Positions 38,291 to 44,854 of a stretch of DNA of 44,854 bases are shown piece after piece. The number at the start of each line of letters is the position of its first letter. Positions within the stretch are counted from its first letter, which is position 1. The notes below the pieces were generated by a model, which worked only from the letters and a program-made list of their open reading frames with translations, had not been told where the DNA came from and did no database searches. The translations under genes and the position numbers were made by a program. This DNA comes from Mangrovicoccus ximenensis (GTDB lineage Bacteria > Pseudomonadota > Alphaproteobacteria > Rhodobacterales > Rhodobacteraceae), in NCBI RefSeq assembly GCF_003056725.1, contig NZ_QBKZ01000016.1:456874-501727 (forward strand). Direction: 5' to 3'.

Positions 38291-39505
38291 ATGACCAAGA
38301 TCAAGGTAGACAACCCGATCGTCGAAATGGACGGCGACGAGATGACCCGGATCATCTGGGATTTCATCAAGCAGAAGCTGATCCTTCCCTATCTTGACCT
38401 CGATCTCCTCTATTACGACCTCTCGATCCAGGAGCGCGACGCGACCTCCGACCAGATCACCATCGACGCGGCCGAGAAGACCAAGGAAATCGGCGTCGCG
38501 GTGAAATGCGCGACGATCACCCCCGACGAGCAGCGGGTCGAGGAATTCGGCCTGAAGAAGATGTGGCGCAGCCCCAACGGCACGATCCGCAACATCCTCG
38601 GCGGCGTGGTCTTCCGCCAGCCGATCATCTGCCGCAACGTGCCGCGCCTCGTCCCGGGCTGGACCCATCCGATCGTGATCGGCCGCCATGCCTTCGGCGA
38701 CCAGTACCGCGCCACCGATTTCCTGATGCCGGGCCCGGGCAAGCTGATCCTGAAATTCGAGGGCGATGACGGGCAGGTCATCGAGCGCGAAGTCTACCAG
38801 TCCCCCTCCGCAGGCGTCGCGCAGGCGCAGTACAACCTCGACAGCTCGATCATCGACTTCGCCCGCGCCTCGATGAATTACGGGCTGAACCTCGGCTGGC
38901 CGGTCTACCTGTCGACCAAGAACACCATCCTCAAGGCCTATGACGGCCGCTTCAAGGACCTGTTCCAGAAGGTCTACGAGGAAGAGTTCGAAGAGAAGTT
39001 CAAGGCCAAGGGCATCTGGTACGAGCACCGGCTGATCGACGACATGGTCGCCTGCTGCATGAAGTGGTCGGGCAAGTTCGTCTGGGCCTGCAAGAACTAC
39101 GATGGCGACGTGCAGTCCGACACCGTGGCGCAGGGATTCGGCTCGCTCGGCCTGATGACCTCGCAGCTGATGACGCCGGACGGCAAGATCGTCGAGGCCG
39201 AGGCGGCGCACGGCACCGTCACCCGCCACTACCGCCAGCACCAGGAAGGCAAGTCGACCTCGACGAACTCGATCGCCTCGATCTTCGCCTGGACCGGCGG
39301 GCTGAAGCACCGCGCCAAGCTCGACCAGAACACCGCGCTCATGGCCTTCGCCACCACGCTGGAGAAGACCATCGTCGAGACCGTGGAATCGGGCTTCATG
39401 ACCAAGGACCTGGCGCTGCTCGTCGGCCCGGACCAGGGCTGGCTGACCACGATGGGCTTCCTCGAGAAGATCGACGAGAACCTCAACAAGGCGCTCGTCG
39501 GCTGA
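38291..39505 (+). CDS. icd: NADP-dependent isocitrate dehydrogenase
   Basis: 404 residues, the eukaryotic-like homodimeric type common in alphaproteobacteria. It oxidises isocitrate to 2-oxoglutarate and CO2 in the TCA cycle, giving NADPH. Motifs seen: [19 protein letters not shown] at the start, [17 protein letters not shown] (isocitrate-binding Ser/Asn/Arg), [54 protein letters not shown] (metal Asp), [10 protein letters not shown] and [12 protein letters not shown] (NADP region). The start at 38291 follows a GAGGA-type site. It stands as a single gene followed by a hairpin. Confidence 0.97.
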   Translation: MTKIKVDNPIVEMDGDEMTRIIWDFIKQKLILPYLDLDLLYYDLSIQERDATSDQITIDAAEKTKEIGVAVKCATITPDEQRVEEFGLKKMWRSPNGTIRNILGGVVFRQPIICRNVPRLVPGWTHPIVIGRHAFGDQYRATDFLMPGPGKLILKFEGDDGQVIEREVYQSPSAGVAQAQYNLDSSIIDFARASMNYGLNLGWPVYLSTKNTILKAYDGRFKDLFQKVYEEEFEEKFKAKGIWYEHRLIDDMVACCMKWSGKFVWACKNYDGDVQSDTVAQGFGSLGLMTSQLMTPDGKIVEAEAAHGTVTRHYRQHQEGKSTSTNSIASIFAWTGGLKHRAKLDQNTALMAFATTLEKTIVETVESGFMTKDLALLVGPDQGWLTTMGFLEKIDENLNKALVG

Positions 39506-39516
39506 GCCGATCCTCC

Positions 39517-39538
39517 GCGGACCGCTCCGGCGGTCCGC
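39517..39538 (+). terminator. Hairpin after icd with UNCG tetraloop
   Basis: GCGGACCGC (39517-39525), loop TCCG, GCGGTCCGC (39530-39538), then TTTCCCC. The perfect nine-pair stem has the same TCCG loop as after sodC. Confidence 0.7.
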
Positions 39539-39559
39539 TTTCCCCGGCGACCGGGTCCG

Positions 39560-40059
39560 CCACCGCTGCGGACAGCCAAAAAAGGGCGGCGACAGGTTGC
39601 ACCCGCCCCACGCTGCCGTCCGTCATGGGCGCCCTGCTGCAAGCCTGCCGGAAGGCGTCCCAAGGGTGCCTTGAAACCTAGCCATGCGCGCGCCCTGCAC
39701 GCCGGAGGCTGTCATCCCGGCACAGCTTCTGGCCGGACGGCAGCCTCCCGGTCACGACGGATTTTCCGCCCGCTCGCCCGAAGCTCCCGCATGCCCCGGC
39801 CGCGCCTCCGCCATGGCCGGGTCCGATCCGGATGGCGGGGCCTGCATACCCGCACCCCCGGGAGGACGGCAGAATCGCACCATGCGGCCGGACAGCTCCG
39901 CCGCTCTCTTGCCAAGCCGCTCGCCGGATAGGCAGGCCGCATGGTTTCCCATCCAAAACGCGGCTGACGTTGCGTCCCGGAGCCCCCGCACCTTGCGCTC
40001 GGCCCGGCAAACGGGTTTGAGTTGGGTCAGAATCCCTGCCCTTCCTGACGGAGCCCGCC
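39560..40059. other. No gene recognised between icd and the YitT-family gene
   Basis: About 500 bases without a credible coding frame, ribosome site or known RNA. Several long open frames exist on both strands but lack family motifs. GC-rich sequence with short repeats; may be element debris. Confidence 0.5.
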
Positions 40060-40686
40060 ATGCCCGCACCGATGCCCATTCCCGCGACGGACGCAACCGA
40101 GCACAGCGTGCTCGACGACGTGCAGGGGCTGTCCACCGGCATCGTGATGTGCTCGCTCGGCCTCGTCCTGCTGACCCATCTGGGCTTCATGACCGGCCAG
40201 ACCGCGGGCGCGGCGGTGATCATCTCCTACCTGACCGGCTATTCCTTCGGGAAAGTGTTCTTCGTCATCAACCTGCCCTTCTACTGGCTGGCGGTGAAGC
40301 GGATGGGCTGGGAATTCATCCTGAAATCATTGGGCTGCGTCACCGCGCTGGCGGTCTGCACCGACTACATGCCGCTCGGCTTCCAGATCGAGCGGCTGAA
40401 CCCCTATCTCGGGGTCGCCTTCTTCGGCACCGTCACCGGCATCGGCCTCCTGGCTATTTTCCGCCATGGCGGATCGCTCGGCGGGCTCGGCATCGTCGCC
40501 CTCTACATCCAGGACAATTTCGGCTTCCGCGCAGGCTATGTCCAGCTGATCGTCGATGCCGTGCTGTTCCTGATCGCGGCGCTTCTCTTTCCCTTCACGG
40601 TGGTCTACTATTCGCTCATCGGAGCGGCGATCCTGAACATCCTGATCGCCTTCAACCACCGCAGGGACCGCTATATCGCGCGGTAA
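40060..40686 (+). CDS. YitT (DUF161) family inner-membrane protein
   Basis: 208 residues. The start at 40060 has GGAG eight bases upstream. Five to six hydrophobic segments alternate with conserved loops: GIVMCSLGLVLLTHLGFMTG, VIISYLTGYSFGKVFFVINL, GVAFFGTVTGIGLLAIFRHG and GGSLGGLGIVALYIQDNFGF. The GG-x-G-I-V/A pattern in the last is the DUF161 hallmark. Family members are predicted transporters of unknown substrate, shorter than the 280-residue Bacillus YitT, which has an extra cytoplasmic domain. The typA start lies 93 bases downstream; joint transcription is possible but not shown. Confidence 0.8.
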   Translation: MPAPMPIPATDATEHSVLDDVQGLSTGIVMCSLGLVLLTHLGFMTGQTAGAAVIISYLTGYSFGKVFFVINLPFYWLAVKRMGWEFILKSLGCVTALAVCTDYMPLGFQIERLNPYLGVAFFGTVTGIGLLAIFRHGGSLGGLGIVALYIQDNFGFRAGYVQLIVDAVLFLIAALLFPFTVVYYSLIGAAILNILIAFNHRRDRYIAR

Positions 40687-40779
40687 CACGCCGAATGGGT
40701 CAATTCTGCTGTCTTTAGGACTAGCCTTCCGCGCTGCAGCGCTGTAGGGCCAGCGCAACTTCAGACAAGGACGCCTCCC

Positions 40780-42594
40780 ATGGATCTGCGCAATATCGCG
40801 ATCATTGCTCACGTTGACCACGGCAAGACGACCCTCGTGGACGAACTGCTGAAACAATCCGGCACCTACCGTGAAAACCAGGCGACGACCGAGCGCGCCA
40901 TGGACTCCAACGACCTCGAGCGCGAACGCGGGATCACCATCCTCGCGAAAGCGACCAGCGTCGAGTGGAAAGGCACGCGGATCAACATCGTCGACACGCC
41001 CGGCCACGCCGATTTCGGCGGCGAAGTCGAACGCATCCTGTCCATGGTCGACGGCGTCGTCCTGCTGGTCGACGCGGCCGAAGGCCCGATGCCGCAGACC
41101 AAGTTCGTGACCTCGAAGGCGCTGGCGCTCGGCCTGAAGCCGATCGTCGTGCTGAACAAGGTCGACAAGCCGGATGCGGAACCCGACCGCGCGCTGGACG
41201 AAGTGTTCGACCTCTTTGCCTCGCTCGACGCCAATGACGAGCAGCTCGACTTCCCGTCGCTCTACGCCTCCGGCCGCAACGGCTGGTGCGATGCCGAGCT
41301 CGACGGCCCGCGCAAGGATCTGTCGGCGCTGTTCGACCTGGTGCTGAAGCATGTCGAGCCGCCGAAGCAGATCGCCAAGAAGGACCAGCCGTTCTCCATG
41401 CTGGCGACCACGCTGGGCGCGGACCCGTTCATCGGCCGCCTGCTGACCGGGCGCGTCGAGTCGGGCACGCTGAAGGCCGGCACCACCGTCAACGCCCTGT
41501 CGCGCGACGGCAGCCGCGTCGAACAGTTCCGCGTCACCAAGATTCTCGCCTTCCGCGGCCTGTCGCAGCAGCCGATCGAGCTGGCCGAGGCCGGCGACAT
41601 CGTCAGCCTCGCAGGCATGTCGAAGGCCACCGTGGCCGACACGATCTGCGATCCGTCGATCACCGAGGCGATCCCGGCCCAGCCGATCGACCCGCCGACC
41701 ATCACCGTCACCTTCGGCATCAATGACAGCCCGCTGGCCGGCCGCGACGGCGACAAGGTCCAGTCGCGCGTCATCCGCGACCGCCTGATGAAGGAAGCCG
41801 AGTCGAACGTCGCCATCAAGATCTCCGACACCCCCGGCGGCGAGGCCTTCGAGGTTGCGGGCCGCGGCGAACTGCAGATGGGCGTCCTGATCGAGAACAT
41901 GCGCCGCGAGGGCTTCGAGCTGTCGATCTCCCGCCCGCAGGTTCTGTTCCGCGAAGAGAACGGCCAGCGCCTCGAGCCGATCGAGGAAGTCACCATCGAC
42001 GTGGATGACGAATACTCCGGCGCGGTGATCGAGAAGCTGACCGGCCCGCGCAAGGGCGAGATGACCGAAATGCGCCAGAACGCCGGCAAGACCCGCATCA
42101 TCGCGCTGGTCCCGTCGCGCGGCCTGATCGGCTATCACGGCGAGTTCCTGACCGATACCCGCGGCACCGGCGTGATGAACCGCGTGTTCCACGAATGGGC
42201 CCCCCACAAGGGCGCGATCCCCGGCCGCCGCGCGGGCGTTCTGATCTCCATGGAGAACGGCACTTCCGTCGCCTACGCGCTGTGGAACCTCGAGGAACGC
42301 GGCAAGATGTTCATCGGCGCGCAGGAGCCGATCTACCAGGGCATGATCATCGGCGAGCACAGCCGCGACAACGACCTGGAAGTGAACCCGCTGAAAGGGA
42401 AGAAGCTGACCAACGTCCGCGCCTCGGGCACGGATGACGCGGTCCGCCTGACCACGCCGGTCACGCTGACGCTGGAACAGGCCATCGCCTATATCGACGA
42501 TGACGAGCTGGTGGAGGTGACGCCGAACGCGATCCGCCTGCGCAAGCGCTATCTCGATCCGCATGAGCGCAAGCGGATGGCGAAATCGGCCTGA
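40780..42594 (+). CDS. typA: Ribosome-associated GTPase TypA/BipA
   Basis: 604 residues, full length. Translation-factor GTPase related to EF-G that helps large-subunit assembly and growth under stress and cold. G1 is [18 protein letters not shown]2 lies in the switch [14 protein letters not shown]3 is [14 protein letters not shown] and G4 is [12 protein letters not shown]. Domain II/III sequences ([34 protein letters not shown]) follow. The TypA-specific C-terminal domain is [45 protein letters not shown] and [13 protein letters not shown]. The start at 40780 follows AAGGACG. A stem-loop follows the stop. Confidence 0.98.
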   Translation: MDLRNIAIIAHVDHGKTTLVDELLKQSGTYRENQATTERAMDSNDLERERGITILAKATSVEWKGTRINIVDTPGHADFGGEVERILSMVDGVVLLVDAAEGPMPQTKFVTSKALALGLKPIVVLNKVDKPDAEPDRALDEVFDLFASLDANDEQLDFPSLYASGRNGWCDAELDGPRKDLSALFDLVLKHVEPPKQIAKKDQPFSMLATTLGADPFIGRLLTGRVESGTLKAGTTVNALSRDGSRVEQFRVTKILAFRGLSQQPIELAEAGDIVSLAGMSKATVADTICDPSITEAIPAQPIDPPTITVTFGINDSPLAGRDGDKVQSRVIRDRLMKEAESNVAIKISDTPGGEAFEVAGRGELQMGVLIENMRREGFELSISRPQVLFREENGQRLEPIEEVTIDVDDEYSGAVIEKLTGPRKGEMTEMRQNAGKTRIIALVPSRGLIGYHGEFLTDTRGTGVMNRVFHEWAPHKGAIPGRRAGVLISMENGTSVAYALWNLEERGKMFIGAQEPIYQGMIIGEHSRDNDLEVNPLKGKKLTNVRASGTDDAVRLTTPVTLTLEQAIAYIDDDELVEVTPNAIRLRKRYLDPHERKRMAKSA

Positions 42595-42620
42595 TGCGGG
42601 CCTGACATCCGATGGTTTTG

Positions 42621-42655
42621 GCGGCGCCTTCCTCGCGGAGGGCGCCGCTTTCCGT
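42621..42655 (+). terminator. Terminator after typA
   Basis: GCGGCGCC (42621-42628) pairs with GGCGCCGC (42641-42648), with extra pairing inside the loop (CTTCCTC/GGAG), followed by TTTCCGTTT. Confidence 0.75.
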
Positions 42656-42777
42656 TTCAAGAGCTGCCGCCGGAAAGTTGCATCACGGCGGACTCACATT
42701 TCCGCCAGAGGCCTCGCGCTGCGCTGCGGCATCCCCATATGATCTTGAGTTCCCATGTTTTTCTTCAGGATGGTCAT

Positions 42778-43332
42778 ATGTCCGAACGCACGCCTATTCT
42801 CGACACGCAAGATGGCTACGGTCTTGTCACCCGCATTCTCCACTGGGCGCTGGCCGTCCTGATCCTGTGGCAGCTGACCGGCATGGGCTTCAAGCTGCTG
42901 CTCGGCGACAGCGCGGTGACGAATTTCTTCCGGGGCCATCATGGCGATCTGGGCGCGGCGATCTTCGTCCTGGCCGTCGCCCGCGTTGCCTGGGCGGTTG
43001 CAATGCGCAACCGTCGCCCTTCGCATGGCAATGCGCTGCAGCGGATTGCCGTCAAGGCGGGCCATGGCGCGCTCTATGCGCTGATCGTCTTCGTGCCGCT
43101 GGCCGCAATCCTGCGCGCGATCGGCGGCACGCGGGGCTTCGCGCCCTTCGGCATCGAGCTCGCCGCGCCGCGTGAGGTGCCGGTGGAATGGATGGTCAAT
43201 CTCGGCAATGCGCTGCATGGCGAGGCCGGCTGGGTGATGGCCGCGCTGATCGCAGGCCATGTCGCCATGGTCGCCCTGCATGAAGGCGTGCTGCGCGACG
43301 GCACGCTGCGCAAGATGGCTGGGCGCGCCTGA
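42778..43332 (+). CDS. Cytochrome b561 family protein
   Basis: 184 residues. The start at 42778 (MSERTPILDTQDGYG) has AGGA upstream; an in-frame start at 42739 lies further into the leader and is less likely. Four membrane helices carry the expected heme-ligand histidines: RILHWALAVLILWQ, GHHGDLGAAIFVLAV, KAGHGALYALIVFVPL and HGEAGWVMAALIAGHVAMVA. This is the bacterial b561 electron carrier of the inner membrane, the family of CybB, which oxidises quinol, possibly with superoxide. Single gene bounded by the typA terminator and its own. Confidence 0.88.
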   Translation: MSERTPILDTQDGYGLVTRILHWALAVLILWQLTGMGFKLLLGDSAVTNFFRGHHGDLGAAIFVLAVARVAWAVAMRNRRPSHGNALQRIAVKAGHGALYALIVFVPLAAILRAIGGTRGFAPFGIELAAPREVPVEWMVNLGNALHGEAGWVMAALIAGHVAMVALHEGVLRDGTLRKMAGRA

Positions 43333-43371
43333 ACCGGTTGCAACCTGCAACTGTCGGCCTGACAGACAGGA

Positions 43372-43404
43372 CCCCCGCGCGGAATTCCGGCGGGGGCCTT
43401 TTGT
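43372..43404 (+). terminator. Terminator after cytochrome b561
   Basis: CCCCCGC (43372-43378) pairs with GCGGGGG (43390-43396); the loop contains GGAATTCC, self-complementary. CCTTTTGTTT follows. It may also act on the convergent scpB transcript. Confidence 0.75.
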
Positions 43405-43437
43405 TTCCATCGATTTGAAGCCTCAAGTTGAAGCGGA

Positions 43438-44139
43438 TCAGAACATCTCTTCCTGATCTTCGCCATCGTCTTCGTCCTGGCCCTCGTCCCCGCCCTGCGG
43501 CCGCGCGGTCTCGTCGGCGCCCGGCATCCGCCGCGCATCGAGAAGCCCCGCGGCGCGCAGCTCGTCGAGCCCCGGCAGGTCTTTCGGCGAGGACAGCGAG
43601 AAATGGTCGAGGAAGGCCTCGGTGACGACGAAGGTCACCGGCCGACCCGGTGTCTCGCGCCGCCGCCCGACCCGGATCCAGTCGAGGTCAAGAAGCAAAT
43701 CGATCGTGCCTTTCGACACGGCGACGCCGCGGATCTCCTCGATCTCGGCGCGGGTGGCAGGCTGGTGATAGGCGATGATCGCCAGGGTCTCGATCGCGGC
43801 ACGGCTCAGCTTGCGGGTCTCGACCACTTCCTTCTGCATCAGGAAGGACACGTCCGGCGCAGTGCGGATAGCCCAGGCCTCGCCGACCTGAACGACATTG
43901 ACGCCGCGGCCGCGGTAATGGTTCTGCAGCATCGCGACGGCAGTGCGCACGTCGCAGCCCTGCGGCATCCGCGTGCCCATCTCGCGCAGCGTCAGCGGCT
44001 CGGAGGTCGCGAAGAGCATCGCCTCGACCATCCGCTCCTGTTCGGCCAGGGGCGGAGCATCGAAGAGTCCCGGGTCCTCCAGTGCCCCCATTTCCTCGGG
44101 ATCGGCACCGGCCGGCAGGTCGTCGTCTTGGGTATTCAT
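43438..44139 (-). CDS. scpB: Segregation and condensation protein B
   Basis: 233 residues. With ScpA it binds the Smc heads to form the bacterial condensin that organises and segregates the chromosome. Two winged-helix domains are visible: EQERMVEAMLFATSEPLTL, REMGTRMPQGCDV, VVQVGEAWAIRTAPDVSFL in the first, and AAIETLAIIAYHQPATRAEI, EEIRGVAVSKGTIDLLLDL and GRRRETPGRPVTFVVTEAFL in the second. A charged tail ends EDQEEMF. The start overlaps the scpA stop (ATGA), so the two are translationally coupled. Confidence 0.95.
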   Translation of the reverse strand: MNTQDDDLPAGADPEEMGALEDPGLFDAPPLAEQERMVEAMLFATSEPLTLREMGTRMPQGCDVRTAVAMLQNHYRGRGVNVVQVGEAWAIRTAPDVSFLMQKEVVETRKLSRAAIETLAIIAYHQPATRAEIEEIRGVAVSKGTIDLLLDLDWIRVGRRRETPGRPVTFVVTEAFLDHFSLSSPKDLPGLDELRAAGLLDARRMPGADETARPQGGDEGQDEDDGEDQEEMF

Positions 44140-44628
44140 TCAGGTTTCTTGCGCAGCTCGATGAGGCCGAAGATATCGGACTGCCGTATCTCCACCCGGC
44201 CCTCCTTGGCAAGCTCAAGCGTCGCCGCAAAGGTCGCCGCAAGCGACGAGCGCCGCCGCGCCGCATCGCCCTGCCACTCCACCGGCAGGTAGCTCGACAG
44301 GTCCGACCACTGCCCGGCGAAAGCAATCATGCCGCGCAGCCGGTCGAGCGCCTGCTCCATGGTCAGGATCGCGTCGCGGTCCATGACATAGGGACGGAAA
44401 TCATCCTTGGTGCGGATGCGGGCATAGGCCTGCATCAGGTCCAGCAGAGTGGCCTGGTACATGACGTTGCGATGGGTCGAGATGCCCTCGGGCATGCCGC
44501 GGGCGAAGACGTCGCGGCCCAGGCGGTCGCGGCCCATCAGCCTTGCCGCCGCCTCGCGCATCGCGGCAAGACGTTCCAGCTGGAAGGCCAAATGATCTGC
44601 CAGTTCTTCGGCGCTCGGTCCCTCTTCC
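44136..44628 (-). pseudogene. scpA: Segregation and condensation protein A, C-terminal part only
   Basis: The frame contains the latter two-thirds of ScpA: EGPSAEELADHLAFQLERLA, AAARLMGRDRLGRDVFARGM, LLDLMQAYARIRTKDDF, MEQALDRLRGMIAFAGQWSD and ELAKEGRVEIRQSDIFGLIE (the C-terminal winged helix that binds Smc). Upstream of about 44628 it stops matching: the N-terminal ScpB-facing segment (usually beginning with FEGPLDLLL) is absent and the sequence becomes antisense nagZ. ScpA is normally indispensable for fast growth, so an intact copy is expected elsewhere if the junction is real. Confidence 0.88.
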
Positions 44629-44629
44629 T

Positions 44630-44854
44630 CGGTGCTGAAGCACATTCCCGGCCATGGCCGCGGCACCTCGGACAGCCATCTCGAGCTGCCCCGCGTCGGG
44701 GCCACGCTGGCCCAGCTGCGCGCGGTCGATTTCGCCGCCTTCCAGGCGCTGGCCGACCTGCCGATGGGCATGACCGCGCATATCGTCTATCCGGCGATCG
44801 ATCCGGATCTGCCCGCCACCCAGTCAAAGCCTGTGATCGATGCGGTCCGCCGCG
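44630..44854 (+). pseudogene. nagZ: Beta-N-acetylhexosaminidase NagZ, internal fragment reaching the window edge
   Basis: Plus-strand frame from about 44632 reads VLKHIPGHGRGTSDSHLELP, RVGATLAQLRAVDFAAFQAL, then LPMGMTAHIVYPAIDPDLPA and TQSKPVIDAVRR. KHxPGHGxxxxDSHxxxP is the NagZ active-site loop with the catalytic Asp-His pair. NagZ removes GlcNAc from anhydro-muropeptides during cell-wall recycling. The 5' half is missing at the junction with scpA, and the 3' end lies beyond the window. In relatives nagZ precedes scpA in the same direction; here the two are head-to-head. Confidence 0.85.

Noticed and set aside
36859..39310. Minus-strand frame of about 815 codons fusing antisense icd, DUF2235 and antisense autotransporter
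   Set aside because: Only the segment from the MKRIAIFCDGTWN start at 38104 to about 37025 is DUF2235; the rest reads through neighbouring genes on the other strand.

Overview
The window is high-GC DNA from an alphaproteobacterium, most likely order Rhodobacterales. The support is the family flavour of many genes (DUF2059 secreted protein, VPLPA-CTERM proteins, group-2-type capsule export next to kdsA, the scpA-scpB pair, argS and nagZ). No rRNA or CRISPR array is present. One tRNA gene is complete, tRNA-Gln(TTG).

Layout. 1-1200: three broken genes in a row (3' part of argS, 5' part of a DUF2059 secreted protein, and pyrF without its 3' end). 1401-13713 is an ordinary chromosomal stretch: a Spondin_N surface protein, clpB behind a good sigma-32-type promoter, sodC, an LLM-class flavin monooxygenase, a D-lactate dehydrogenase-like FAD oxidase, nhaA, then a tightly coupled capsule-export/Kdo unit (kpsT-like, kpsE-like, kdsA) and tRNA-Gln. 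13714-24253 is an accessory, decayed region: two inverted IS5-type ends bracket a VPLPA-CTERM protein and a 5'-truncated phage-like beta-helix protein, followed by an MltB-type lytic transglycosylase, a cobD fragment and an IS3 orfB relic. 24254-30461 is a nitrogen-compound region: a ureohydrolase of the Ni-dependent guanidine hydrolase type, a His-rich putative metal chaperone, a very small secreted/membrane His-containing protein, a glycosyltransferase/sulfotransferase pair, a second ureohydrolase without its N-terminus, and an NCS1 permease. 30791-34400 is a nested mobile-element relic: an IS21-type istB split inside its P-loop codons by a decayed large-serine-recombinase element. 34466-34529 carries a 3' fragment matching initiator tRNA followed by a terminator. 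35175-38104 holds a C-terminally truncated autotransporter butted tail-to-tail against a truncated DUF2235 gene. 38291-44854 is mostly ordinary housekeeping: icd, a YitT-family membrane protein, typA, cytochrome b561, scpB, and then a scpA fragment joined head-to-head to a nagZ fragment.

The most striking property is the number of abrupt gene-to-gene junctions (about 250, 660, 26577, 28830, 37020 and 44630) at which one or both genes, some normally essential (argS, scpA), lose an end with no recognisable mobile element between them. Either this replicon is heavily rearranged with intact copies elsewhere, or the contig is partly chimeric. Functional readings across these joins should wait for read-level checks. 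The most promising biology is the guanidine-hydrolase/His-rich-protein operon, the recombinase insertion in the istB P-loop, and a set of short palindromic insertions inside IS relics.
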